Made by a program: the position numbers and the translations under genes | Notes under the pieces: model-generated | Told to the model about the DNA's origin: nothing | The model's database searches: none | The model's input: only the letters and a program-made list of their open reading frames with translations | NCBI GenBank assembly: GCA_020696855.1 | Contig: JAJFMT010000010.1 | Span: forward strand, 1 to 45,005 | Reading direction: 5' to 3' | Origin: Pseudobdellovibrio sp. | Lineage (GTDB): Bacteria; Bdellovibrionota; Bdellovibrionia; Bdellovibrionales; Bdellovibrionaceae | Length of the DNA: 45,005 bases | Part shown: piece after piece, positions 7,561 to 15,763 of the stretch | How positions within the stretch are numbered: position 1 is the stretch's first letter | Layout of the letters: every line of letters starts with the position of its first letter

Positions 7561-8127
7561 TTAGTCTTGGATTGGCCAGATGTAAGTCGTCTGCATGTTG
7601 TTGCGGTCGAAAACTTCATATATCTCAACAATGGAGCCTTTTCTTTTCAGTCGGTTTTCTTCGATGAACTCTTCTGCGACCGGATACACCTTCAATGGTC
7701 CTATGCTGGGAGCGCCGGTGAAGAGCGCCACCACGGCTTTAGTCTTTGGAATGACATCTAACTTAAAGTCAGCGGGTAGATTTGATTTTAATAATTCGAT
7801 CTTTTCGGCTTCCTCTTTCACGAGAGGATCGATCAAGCAACCTCCACGGGACTTTAGGCGCCCTTCCTCGACAATGCGGGGATCATCAAAATATTCACCG
7901 AAGCTAAGACGGCACTTAAGGCCGTTTTGTTGCGCCCATTTTTCTACTTCTTCAATCACGCCGGCAATTTTATGGTAAGGGCCCGTATGTTCTTTGAACA
8001 CAACGCTGAAAGGACCGCGTTCATCCCTGTTGATGGTTACGCTTTTAAAAGCGCCTGTGTACTGAAAAAGATAAAGAAAGAAAAGTACAAATCCAAGGGC
8101 AATGGCAAAAAGTGTGTGTCTGATCAT
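7561..8127 (-). CDS. Membrane-anchored GyrI-like domain protein
   Basis: A 188-residue protein with one N-terminal transmembrane helix (about residues 4-23) and a GyrI-like small-molecule-binding domain. Diagnostic pieces are KEHTGPYHKIAGVIEEVEKW, a LSFGEYFDDPRIV segment (GyrI-like proteins keep a Gly-x-Tyr-x-Asp-x-Pro at this point) and the closing IVEIYEVFD strand. The architecture of a single membrane helix plus GyrI domain is like eukaryotic TEX264 and related bacterial proteins. The start lies three bases after the birA stop with no clear ribosome site, implying coupling. It is the last gene of the receiver-nadC-birA operon. Ligand unknown. Confidence 0.75.
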   Translation of the reverse strand: MIRHTLFAIALGFVLFFLYLFQYTGAFKSVTINRDERGPFSVVFKEHTGPYHKIAGVIEEVEKWAQQNGLKCRLSFGEYFDDPRIVEEGRLKSRGGCLIDPLVKEEAEKIELLKSNLPADFKLDVIPKTKAVVALFTGAPSIGPLKVYPVAEEFIEENRLKRKGSIVEIYEVFDRNNMQTTYIWPIQD

Positions 8128-8130
8128 GTT

Positions 8131-8883
8131 TTACAGCTCTTGCCAGGAGATCTGGCGGTGCGCGGTTTTCAGGTTAGCGTCTTCGTCGATGCTGACGTAA
8201 GCTTCTTTGAGATGCGGGTGTTTGTTAAGCGCCGCGATCAGGCCAGCCCGGCTCGTTGTGTTCAGCGGTTCAAAAGAAAGCTGAATGGCGATTGAAAATT
8301 CAAATATCAGTCGCTCAAGAAACGAAATCCAGTCCTGCGCGAGTAGCGGGGTGCCGGCACCAAGTTCTTTTGCAAGTGCAGTGGCCATGAGAATGTCGGA
8401 AGGTGAGCTCAGAACATTAAGCCCCAGGCCGATTAAAAGGCGGTGATCATCACCCTGGCCAAGAGTTTCAATAAGGAGTCCGGCCACTTTCTTTTCGCCG
8501 ATGTATAAATCATTGGGAGCTTTCAGATTCCAGTTTAAAAAAGGCCAGGTTGAAAGAGCTGCGCGGTAAAGTGCGAGGCCGATCATAGGAGAGGCCACCG
8601 GCAGCGGCGGTTCTTCAATCAGGAATGACCATGTTGATAAAAGCTGCGAGCCCGGGCGGCCTGATGACCACGTGTTGCCACCGCGGCCTCTTCCGCCGGT
8701 TTGTTCATCCGCAAAATATAAAATCAAATTTTCGGTGAATGCTTTTTCTGTAAATGCCTGCGACTTGGCTTGTGCATTCGTGCTGTCGGTAGTTTTAAAA
8801 TAAGTTGAGGTGATTTTTTGCGAATCGGCCCATTGGTGACTGACCTCGCCGATGCGAATATCATTTAACGGAGAATCTTCCAC
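8131..8883 (-). CDS. birA: Biotin--protein ligase (no DNA-binding domain)
   Basis: Attaches biotin via biotinyl-AMP to the lysine of carboxylase carrier proteins. The 250-residue protein carries TTDSTNAQAK, the biotinyl-AMP-binding loop GRGRGGNTWSSG, KAPNDLYIGEKKVAGLLIE (KWPND-type motif) and a LLIGLGLNV strand. It lacks the N-terminal helix-turn-helix found in bifunctional E. coli BirA, so it is the monofunctional type and should not act as a repressor. The GTG start at 8883 shares its first base with the last base of the nadC stop (TAGTG), indicating translational coupling. Confidence 0.9.
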   Translation of the reverse strand: MEDSPLNDIRIGEVSHQWADSQKITSTYFKTTDSTNAQAKSQAFTEKAFTENLILYFADEQTGGRGRGGNTWSSGRPGSQLLSTWSFLIEEPPLPVASPMIGLALYRAALSTWPFLNWNLKAPNDLYIGEKKVAGLLIETLGQGDDHRLLIGLGLNVLSSPSDILMATALAKELGAGTPLLAQDWISFLERLIFEFSIAIQLSFEPLNTTSRAGLIAALNKHPHLKEAYVSIDEDANLKTAHRQISWQEL

Positions 8884-9707
8884 TATAAGCCCCAGTCGAA
8901 AAGTAAGCTGACGTCAGCCGTCGGTGCCGAATGTGTAAGAGCGCCGACAGAAATAAAATTAACACCCAATTGCGCCACGGATTTTACCCGGTCAATTGTC
9001 ATGTTGCCGCTGGCTTCTGTTTGGATGGATTTTGGAATAAGCTCAAGAGCCATCTTCAGCATTTCGTTGTTCATGTTATCAAGTAAAATGCGGTCCACTT
9101 TTAGTTCGACACACTCTTTTACCTGATCGAGTGTGCTGGCTTCAACTTCTACAGGTAAATTGCAGTTCTGGCGTAGGCGGGTAACCGCTTTTGTAATGCC
9201 GCCACAAAGAGAAATGTGATTGTCTTTAATCAGCACGGCTTCTGATAAATTGAAGCGGTGATTGTATCCGCCGCCGTGCTGAACCGCGCGCTTTTCAAGT
9301 TCGCGCAGCAGTGGCGTCGTTTTGCGCGTGTCGAGAATTTTAGTCGCCGTGTTTTCGACTTCTTTAACATAGCGGCGGGTCAGGTTTGCGATACCCGAGA
9401 GTTTGCCGATAAAGTTCAAAGCGACACGTTCGGCTTTCAGAATTTGAATAAGGTCACCTTCAATGGCACAGATGTTTTGGCCTTTGTAGATGAGATCGCC
9501 TTCATTGAACTGCCATTTGATTTTTGCCTGCGGCTCTAAAAACAAAACAGTTTCTTCGAACGCATTGGCGCCGGAAAGAATAAGGTCTTCTTTTGCTTTT
9601 AAGATCGCCTCGCCTTGTTTGGGCTTCATCGCAAGAGATTCAGTTGTTACATCACCTGCCGGCATATCTTCTTTGATGGCCGCTTTAATCAGATCCAGAG
9701 TATTCAT
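8883..9707 (-). CDS. nadC: Nicotinate-nucleotide pyrophosphorylase (quinolinate phosphoribosyltransferase)
   Basis: De novo NAD synthesis: quinolinate plus PRPP gives nicotinate mononucleotide, CO2 and PPi. The 274-residue length is standard. Seen are EDMPAGDVTTES near the N-terminus, TRKTTPLLRELEKRAVQHGG (substrate-binding Arg/Lys cluster), NHRFNLSEAVLIKDNH, VEVEASTLDQV, LLDNM, EASGNM and FISVGALTHSAP. Its start overlaps the preceding receiver gene by four bases (ATGA), and its stop overlaps birA. nadA and nadB are not in this window. Confidence 0.95.
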   Translation of the reverse strand: MNTLDLIKAAIKEDMPAGDVTTESLAMKPKQGEAILKAKEDLILSGANAFEETVLFLEPQAKIKWQFNEGDLIYKGQNICAIEGDLIQILKAERVALNFIGKLSGIANLTRRYVKEVENTATKILDTRKTTPLLRELEKRAVQHGGGYNHRFNLSEAVLIKDNHISLCGGITKAVTRLRQNCNLPVEVEASTLDQVKECVELKVDRILLDNMNNEMLKMALELIPKSIQTEASGNMTIDRVKSVAQLGVNFISVGALTHSAPTADVSLLFDWGL

Positions 9708-10666
9708 GAATTATTTTCGATTCCCTTAAGAAGTTTAGCCAGCTCTTCCCTGACTACTTTTTCTGTAACTTCCGGGATGACTTGCCAGCAAACGCGTTCA
9801 GCGATCTGACGAATTTCTTCACGCATCAGTTGTTCGTCGAATGCGGAATAATTTTTTTGATTTAAAGATTCTTTGGCACGGTGGCTGACCACCGGAGAAT
9901 CTTTAATGTAATTTTGAATTTGTTCGTTAATTTGTGATTGAAGGCTTGGCTCATCATCAAGAGAGTTGATGGATTTAACTTCTTCGAATTCGCCGAAATT
10001 TTCTGTTTCAACAACAAATTGCGATGCGTTCCCAAGTCCCCATTCATCTTCAGAGGCGTCTTTGGTTTTTTTCTTTTTCGCAGGTCTCGCGTCTTCATCC
10101 TGCTCTTCCGGCTCAGGCTTAACTTCTTCAAGTTTTTTCTCTGGCTTAGGCTGAACTACTTCTTTGACAGCTTTGATGTTGTCTTTATCTTCCTGTGAAA
10201 GAGATTCGTAAGTTGTTTTTTGCTTTATGAAATCATCATCTTCAACGATGTTCGGTAAACGTGGAAGAGTCAGCACACCTTTCAGCGGATGAGATTTCAG
10301 GTTCGGAAGTAAATTTTCAATTTTGGCTCTGAACGCATCGGGCTCAAAAGGTTTTTCAATTGAGTCGTTGGCCTTGCAGGCTGCAAACTGGGTGAAATCC
10401 AGTTGCATGAAGTTGCTCCACATCAAAATAATCGGAATTCTTGAAGTGGAAGGATCGGACTTCAGCTCTAAAGAAACTTCGTAACCATTTTTTTTTGTTA
10501 ACAAAACATCGACAAGAATAATGTCGGGATCAAAAGATTTCGCAACTGACAAAACATCTAAGCCCGATGGAACTGATTTAACATCAGGTCCATAGTCCGC
10601 TAGAACCATAAGGACGGCTTTTCTGATAGTAGTGCTTTCGTCGGCAAGTAAGACACGTAAAGCCAT
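9704..10666 (-). CDS. Receiver-domain protein with charged linker and C-terminal helix
   Basis: A 320-residue protein. Residues 1-115 are a CheY-like receiver: acidic D9/E10, phosphoacceptor D53 (IILVDVLL), S84 in the switch position and K105 (SIEKPFEP). Residues about 140-215 are a highly charged Glu/Lys/Pro linker including KPEKKLEEVKPEPEEQ and a KKKK cluster. The C-terminal 35 residues form an amphipathic helix (MREEIRQIAERVCWQVIPEV) of a kind that recurs at the ends of deltaproteobacterial receiver and zinc-ribbon proteins. There is no output domain with DNA-binding or enzymatic motifs, so it probably acts through protein contacts. It heads the operon with nadC, birA and the GyrI-like gene, and is divergent from the lptF-type gene. 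Confidence 0.8.
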   Translation of the reverse strand: MALRVLLADESTTIRKAVLMVLADYGPDVKSVPSGLDVLSVAKSFDPDIILVDVLLTKKNGYEVSLELKSDPSTSRIPIILMWSNFMQLDFTQFAACKANDSIEKPFEPDAFRAKIENLLPNLKSHPLKGVLTLPRLPNIVEDDDFIKQKTTYESLSQEDKDNIKAVKEVVQPKPEKKLEEVKPEPEEQDEDARPAKKKKTKDASEDEWGLGNASQFVVETENFGEFEEVKSINSLDDEPSLQSQINEQIQNYIKDSPVVSHRAKESLNQKNYSAFDEQLMREEIRQIAERVCWQVIPEVTEKVVREELAKLLKGIENNS

Positions 10667-10760
10667 AGTCGAGTTTCACATCCTTAAAGTATTCGTCAAA
10701 TGCTCTACTTTAGTACAATACACAATAGCAATTGAGTCAAGATCAAGGCATTATAAATTC

Positions 10761-11843
10761 ATGTTTGCGAGAATTGACCGTTACTTACTTGGGCTATTTT
10801 GGGGATCATTCGCAGCGGGACTGTTAATTTTTTTAACTCTCTTCATTGCCAGCGACGCTATGAGCACCTTAGTGAAATACAAAGGTGTCAGCAGTGTTAT
10901 CTTCCTTCAGTATTACTCGTATTTTGCGCCTGAAGTTATCTACAAAATGATTCCTGTTGCCTGCGTGGTGGGCACAGTGATGACGATTTCAACTTTAAAC
11001 AAGGGCAGTGAGCTGGTGGCGCTCTTCGCATCGGGCCTTAGCCTGCTCAGAATCTCACGGGTGATGTTTGTTTCGATCACGCTTTTGGGTGTGTTTTCGT
11101 ACTACCTGAGCGATCAATTGATGCCGCTGTTTAACAAACAAAAGAACTTCATCTTCTACAGCGAGATGGAAAAAAACCCTTCTCTCTATCAGACAATTAA
11201 AACCAATAAGATCTGGTACCGGTCAAAGAATGCAATCTTCAATATTAAAACTTTGAATGCCGAAGGTGACCGTGCTCAGGGGTTATCGCTTTATTTCTTC
11301 AATGATCAGTGGGATTTGGTGCAAATGCTGACCGCAGACTCAGTTCTGATGAGCGGTTCTCAGTGGCTGCTGAAACACGGCACCGTCACTGTTTTTGATA
11401 AGGAATCAAGCTTTCCGCTAAATGACAAATTCATGGAAAAGACAATTGTGATGTCTCAGGACGCGCATGACCTGCGTAGCACGGGACAAACATCCGACAT
11501 CTTAACTCAGGCCGAGCTTTCCCGCTTTATCAGCAAGAATAAAGAAGCCGGGCTTGATACGATTCGCTATGAAGTGGACTTCCATTCAAAATTCAGTTTT
11601 GCACTTGCCGGTTTGGTAATGAGTCTACTGGCGCTGCCATTTTGCGTGGGGCAGGCCCGCGGCGGTGGAATGGCCAAAAATATCGGGATTTGTTTGGGAT
11701 TAGTTTTGGCCTACTGGATCCTTCACAGCACGTCTCAAACGCTGGGAACTCATGGCCAACTATCTCCTATTTTAGCAGCATGGGCTCCTAACGTGTTTAT
11801 GATCGGTTTAGGGATATTCTTGTTGTTGCGCTCTAAACGTTAA
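10761..11843 (+). CDS. LptF/LptG-family permease (YjgP/YjgQ)
   Basis: Inner-membrane part of the LPS export ABC transporter. The 360-residue protein starts at ATG 10761 (MFARIDRYLLGLFW); the frame is open further upstream but that part is not protein-like. It has two transmembrane helices near the N-terminus (about residues 13-35 and 48-75), a third near residue 100, a periplasmic jellyroll region (about residues 130-260, with NKIWYRSKNAIFN and GLSLYFFNDQWDLVQMLTAD) and three C-terminal helices. The family normally works as an LptF-LptG pair with LptB and LptC; only one copy is here, and F versus G cannot be decided from sequence reading. The def gene follows 17 bases after it. Confidence 0.9.
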   Translation: MFARIDRYLLGLFWGSFAAGLLIFLTLFIASDAMSTLVKYKGVSSVIFLQYYSYFAPEVIYKMIPVACVVGTVMTISTLNKGSELVALFASGLSLLRISRVMFVSITLLGVFSYYLSDQLMPLFNKQKNFIFYSEMEKNPSLYQTIKTNKIWYRSKNAIFNIKTLNAEGDRAQGLSLYFFNDQWDLVQMLTADSVLMSGSQWLLKHGTVTVFDKESSFPLNDKFMEKTIVMSQDAHDLRSTGQTSDILTQAELSRFISKNKEAGLDTIRYEVDFHSKFSFALAGLVMSLLALPFCVGQARGGGMAKNIGICLGLVLAYWILHSTSQTLGTHGQLSPILAAWAPNVFMIGLGIFLLLRSKR

Positions 11844-11860
11844 TCGTCTAAAAGTAAGTT

Positions 11861-12463
11861 ATGAAATTGGAGATCTTAACCTATCCAAATCCTTTACTGC
11901 GTGAAGTTTCCGAGCCTGTTACCAAGTTCGATGAGAGTCTGAAAAAGCTCGCGGCTGACATGCTGGAAACAATGTATGACGCTAACGGCATCGGACTTGC
12001 GGCCATTCAGGTCGGTAAGCCGATTCAGATGCTGGTGATCGATCTCAGCCCGCGTGACCCTGAAGAATCCCGTCATGATGACAGCCGTACAGAACTTGAA
12101 AAGAAAATTACCCAGCCATTGATTTTAATTAATCCTGAAATTATCAACGGGGTCGGCAAGACGACTTACGATGAAGGCTGTCTTTCTGTTCCGAGTTTTT
12201 TTGAATCTGTTGAACGCTATGAAAAAATTGAAGTGAAGGCGCAGGATGTTGACGGTAAAGAGATAAGAATCGTTACAGACGGACTTCTTGCTATATGCAT
12301 TCAGCATGAAATGGATCACCTCAAAGGAACTTTGTTTATCGATCATATCAGCTTCACAAAAAGCAATAAGATCAAAAATCAGATTAAGAAAAAAGGTTAT
12401 CCAACCAAAGAAGAGATGGAAGAAGAACGTAAATCCAAAAGAAAGTCTCTTGAAAAAGCATGA
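11861..12463 (+). CDS. def: Peptide deformylase
   Basis: Removes the formyl group from N-terminal Met of new proteins. In the 200-residue protein all three motifs are present: GIGLAAIQVG (residues 43-52), EGCLSVP with metal ligand C107, and QHEMDH with ligands H149 and H153 and catalytic E150. The C-terminus carries a Lys/Glu-rich helical extension of about 30 residues. The stop overlaps the fmt start by four bases (ATGA at 12460-12463), the classical def-fmt coupling. Confidence 0.97.
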   Translation: MKLEILTYPNPLLREVSEPVTKFDESLKKLAADMLETMYDANGIGLAAIQVGKPIQMLVIDLSPRDPEESRHDDSRTELEKKITQPLILINPEIINGVGKTTYDEGCLSVPSFFESVERYEKIEVKAQDVDGKEIRIVTDGLLAICIQHEMDHLKGTLFIDHISFTKSNKIKNQIKKKGYPTKEEMEEERKSKRKSLEKA

Positions 12464-13407
12464 GTCGCATTCGCGTCTGCTTTTTAGGTACTCCTGCATT
12501 TGCTGAAGTCCATTTACAATGTTTGCTGAATGATGCCCGTTTTGAAGTCGTCGGAGTTGTTTCGCAACCGGACCGGCCTGCGGGGCGCAACCTGCAGCTG
12601 ACGCCTTCACCTGTGAAGGTTCTGGCTGTTAAAAACGGAATCGAAGTTATTACTCCGGAAAAATTAAAGAACGAGCCCGCAGAATTTGAAAAAATCAAAT
12701 CGTGGAAAGCCGATGTTGCTGTCGTCGTTGCGTTCGGTCAGATTTTAACTCAGGAATTTTTAGACAGTTTTAAATACGGTGCTGTGAATGTTCACGGAAG
12801 TTTACTGCCGAAGTGGAGGGGTGCTGCCCCGATTCAGCGCTCACTTGAAGCCGGAGACAAAGAAAGCGGCGTTTCTCTGCAGAAGATGGTAAAGAAATTA
12901 GATGCCGGCCCAGTCATAGGTGAGAGAAGGATCTTACTTCCGATTGAAATGGGTGCGACGGAACTTTATGAAAGAATGTCAAAGCTGGGTTGTGAGCTTT
13001 TAGTGAATGATCTCGTTCAGTATATAAAAGGTGAATTGCAGCCGGTTGTGCAGGACGAATCGCAAGTGACGATCGCAAAAAAAATCGAGAAATCTGAAAG
13101 CCAGTTAAGCTGGAATCTTCCTGCATCCGTTATTCATAACCGGGTTCGTGCATTTGATATGGGCCCCGGTACCTATGTGATGATTAAAGAAAAAAGACTT
13201 AAGATTCATAAAACATATTTAATTTCCGGCGCCACAGATAAATTGCAGCCGGGCCAAATTGTTCGTGTAGGAAGCTCTGAGCTGGTTATTCAAACCGGTG
13301 AGGGACAACTGGGATTACTCATTGTACAGCCGGAATCAAAACCGCGTATGAGTATTGCTGACTTCGTTAAAAATTTAAATGCTAAAGAGGGGGACTACTT
13401 TGTCTAA
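12460..13407 (+). CDS. fmt: Methionyl-tRNA formyltransferase
   Basis: Formylates initiator Met-tRNA using 10-formyl-THF. The 315-residue protein shows RVCFLGTPAFAEVHLQ at the N-terminus, VSQPDRPAGRN, VVVAFGQIL, VNVHGSLLPKWRGAAPIQRS (catalytic region: Asn/His/Asp set of the formyltransferase family) and a C-terminal beta domain. Catalytic D is in KLDAGPVI. It overlaps def upstream and rpe downstream, so translation of the three genes is probably linked. Confidence 0.97.
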   Translation: MSRIRVCFLGTPAFAEVHLQCLLNDARFEVVGVVSQPDRPAGRNLQLTPSPVKVLAVKNGIEVITPEKLKNEPAEFEKIKSWKADVAVVVAFGQILTQEFLDSFKYGAVNVHGSLLPKWRGAAPIQRSLEAGDKESGVSLQKMVKKLDAGPVIGERRILLPIEMGATELYERMSKLGCELLVNDLVQYIKGELQPVVQDESQVTIAKKIEKSESQLSWNLPASVIHNRVRAFDMGPGTYVMIKEKRLKIHKTYLISGATDKLQPGQIVRVGSSELVIQTGEGQLGLLIVQPESKPRMSIADFVKNLNAKEGDYFV

Positions 13408-14062
13408 TGTTTTAATTGCCCCAAGTTTGTTGTCATCTGATTTTGCCGATTTAAAGACCGAAATGGCAAAAGTAACTGAGGCCGGTGCTGACTGGCTTCA
13501 TGTCGATGTGATGGATGGAAGTTTTGTTCCGAATATTACTCTGGGTATGCCCATTGTAAAAGCGATGAAGCCTTATGCGAAAATTCCGCTGGATGTTCAT
13601 TTGATGATTGATCAGCCGGAACGTTACATCGAAGAATTTGTGCGTGCAGGAAGTGATTATCTGACTTTGCATGTAGAGTCGACTTCGGTGATGAAGCAAA
13701 GCCTGGAAAAAATCAGGTCTCTCGGCTGTAAACCCGGAGTGACTTTGCGCCCGCGCACAGCTCTTGAAGAGTTGAAGCCGTTTTTACCGCTTGTTGATTT
13801 AGTTCTTGTCATGACCGTAGAGCCGGGCTTTGGTGGCCAAAGCTTTATGGAAAATCAGGTTGAAAAAATCAAAACACTTAAAAAATGGCGAAGTGAAGGC
13901 GTAGGAAATTATTTGATTCAAGTCGACGGAGGCGTGGCTTCCGGGACTTCAAAGGTTTGCATTGATGCGGGCGCTGACGTTCTTGTTGCCGGCAGCGCCG
14001 TCTTCAAGGGCGAAAAAAGCGTAGAAAATTACAGAAAAAATATTGTGGCCTTAAAAGGTTAA
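13400..14062 (+). CDS. rpe: Ribulose-phosphate 3-epimerase
   Basis: Pentose phosphate pathway: ribulose-5-P to xylulose-5-P. The TIM-barrel protein of 220 residues has IAPSLLSSDFADL, HVDVMDGSFVPN (metal His/Asp), PLDVHLMI, TLHVES, MTVEPGFGGQ and VDGGV. I place the start at TTG 13400 because AGAGGGGG (13386-13393) sits seven bases before it and the protein then begins SNVLIAPSLL like its relatives; the ATG at 13379 would add seven residues absent from the family. The start lies inside fmt, overlapping its last eight bases. Confidence 0.93.
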   Translation: MSNVLIAPSLLSSDFADLKTEMAKVTEAGADWLHVDVMDGSFVPNITLGMPIVKAMKPYAKIPLDVHLMIDQPERYIEEFVRAGSDYLTLHVESTSVMKQSLEKIRSLGCKPGVTLRPRTALEELKPFLPLVDLVLVMTVEPGFGGQSFMENQVEKIKTLKKWRSEGVGNYLIQVDGGVASGTSKVCIDAGADVLVAGSAVFKGEKSVENYRKNIVALKG

Positions 14063-14090
14063 TGCATTAGCTATTTAGGAATTTTGGATT

Positions 14091-15599
14091 ATGAAAACTT
14101 TTTTAATTGATGGAAACTCTATTACTGTTGATTCACTCTGGGAAATGACTCATGGCCAGGGGCAGTTCAAGCTGGCGGATGAAGCGGCGAAGAAAGTAAA
14201 AGCTTCGCGCGATTACATTGAATCACGCATAAAAAACGGTGAGATCATGTATGGGGTTAATACCGGCTTCGGCGCGTTTTCTTCCGTGCGGATTTCTGAC
14301 GACCAAATCGAACAGTTACAGAAAAATTTAATCCGTTCGCATTCGGTGGGAATCGGTGATCCGTTTACAAAAGTTCAGTCAAAAGCCATGATGATTTTGC
14401 GAGCGAACACGCTGGCGCGCGGGCACAGCGGTGTTAGAACTGAAGTTGTAGAAAAGATTTTAGAATTTTTAAATCAGGATGTGATACCGGTTATTCCGCA
14501 GCAGGGCAGTGTTGGGGCGAGTGGGGACTTAGCTCCGCTTTCGCATTTAGCGCTAGCGCTGATCGGAGAAGGCGAAGTGTGGGGTGGCAGTTATAAAAAT
14601 GTAAAGCCCCTCGAGCTGAAAGCCAAAGAAGGTCTATCTTTAATTAATGGGTGTCAGGTCATGACGGCTGTAGGATTACTGGCTTTGTTTGAAGCGCGCG
14701 ACCTATTAAAGATCGCCGACATTGCAGGGGCAGCATCGCTTGAAGGTTTACGCGGCTCCAGAAAACCATTTGACCCGTTGATTTCAGCGGCTAGACCTCA
14801 TGCAGGCGAGGCTCCAACCGCCAGAAATCTGATTAAAGTGATGGGCGAGTCCAGCGAGATTGCAAACAGCCACGCGGTCAATGATCCGCGTGTACAAGAT
14901 GCGTATTCGCTTCGCTGTATGCCGGCGGTTCATGGCGCAGCCAAAATGGCTTTGCAGTATTCAATCAAAGTTTTAGAAACTGAAGCGAACTCCAGTACCG
15001 ACAATCCACTGGTATTTGCAGAGAGCGGAAAAATTCTTTCCTGCGGAAATTTTCATGGGATGCCGGTTGCGCACGCGATGGACTTTTCTTCGATCGCAAT
15101 TTCTTCGCTTGCCAGTATCTCGCATGAACGTATTTCGAAATTTATTTCGACCCAGATGAGTGAACTTCCTCCGTTTCTGGCGCCGGATGGCGGTTTGAAC
15201 TCAGGTCATATGATTGTACAAGTAGCGAGCGCCAGTCTTGTAAGTGAGAATAAAGTATTATCGCATCCTGCCAGTGTTGATTCGATGCCGACCTCAGCAG
15301 AAAAAGAAGATCATGTATCGATGGGAAGTATTGCCGCCAGAAAGTTCTCACAAATCGTGAAGAATGCGCAGAATGTTTTAGCGATGGAGCTTCTATGCAG
15401 CACTCAGGCACTGGACCTTATTCTTCCGCTTAAACCTGCTGCTGGAGTAAAAGTTGTTTACGACGAGATCAGAAAAAAAGTCCCGTTTGCTAAAGAAGAC
15501 CGCGTCTTTTCAAAAGACATCAATTTGATACTGCAGATGTTTTTTAACCGGAATCTCATAAGCCGGGTCGAGGACCGTGTGGGTTCTCTTGAAACATAA
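14091..15599 (+). CDS. hutH: Histidine ammonia-lyase
   Basis: First step of histidine breakdown: histidine to urocanate plus ammonia. The 502-residue length is standard. GVNTGFGAF begins the active site, and the Ala143-Ser144-Gly145 tripeptide in QGSVGASGDLAPLSH forms the MIO cofactor. STDNPL and FHGMPVAHAMDF match the lyase family. It lies 28 bases after rpe with TTAGGAA before the ATG, so it may be cotranscribed with lptF/G-def-fmt-rpe. The other hut genes are at 20906 and 36507, so there is no hut operon here. Confidence 0.97.
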   Translation: MKTFLIDGNSITVDSLWEMTHGQGQFKLADEAAKKVKASRDYIESRIKNGEIMYGVNTGFGAFSSVRISDDQIEQLQKNLIRSHSVGIGDPFTKVQSKAMMILRANTLARGHSGVRTEVVEKILEFLNQDVIPVIPQQGSVGASGDLAPLSHLALALIGEGEVWGGSYKNVKPLELKAKEGLSLINGCQVMTAVGLLALFEARDLLKIADIAGAASLEGLRGSRKPFDPLISAARPHAGEAPTARNLIKVMGESSEIANSHAVNDPRVQDAYSLRCMPAVHGAAKMALQYSIKVLETEANSSTDNPLVFAESGKILSCGNFHGMPVAHAMDFSSIAISSLASISHERISKFISTQMSELPPFLAPDGGLNSGHMIVQVASASLVSENKVLSHPASVDSMPTSAEKEDHVSMGSIAARKFSQIVKNAQNVLAMELLCSTQALDLILPLKPAAGVKVVYDEIRKKVPFAKEDRVFSKDINLILQMFFNRNLISRVEDRVGSLET

Positions 15600-15699
15600 T
15601 ACTTGTTTTTTAAATGCCGCTTAGTTTTTTTCTATAACGGTATCTAAGTCTATTTTTGTCCACATCGTGTTTCAAATTGAGAAACTGTCGAACTTTTAG

Positions 15700-15726
15700 T
15701 TATTTTTCGGGCAGATTCGCCGATAA
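15700..15726 (+). promoter_or_regulatory. Possible sigma-28 (FliA) type promoter before the Ig-repeat lipoprotein
   Basis: GCCGATAA at 15719-15726 is exactly the classical FliA -10 element. The -35 position 11 bases upstream reads TTATTTTT (15700-15707), which shares only five of eight bases with TAAAGTTT. The gene starts 37 bases downstream. The match could be chance. Confidence 0.35.
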
Positions 15727-15763
15727 TTATAGTCGTAAAGATTAATAATTATACGGGACGTGT

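Noticed and set aside
10732..10757. TTGAGT and TATAAA before the LptF/G gene as a promoter
   Set aside because: The spacer is only 14 bases, and transcription would start after the ATG at 10761.
10632..10760. Upstream extension of the LptF/G frame by 43 codons
   Set aside because: The extra sequence overlaps the divergent receiver gene, has no signal or family-like residues, and the family N-terminus (MFARIDRYLLG) begins at 10761.
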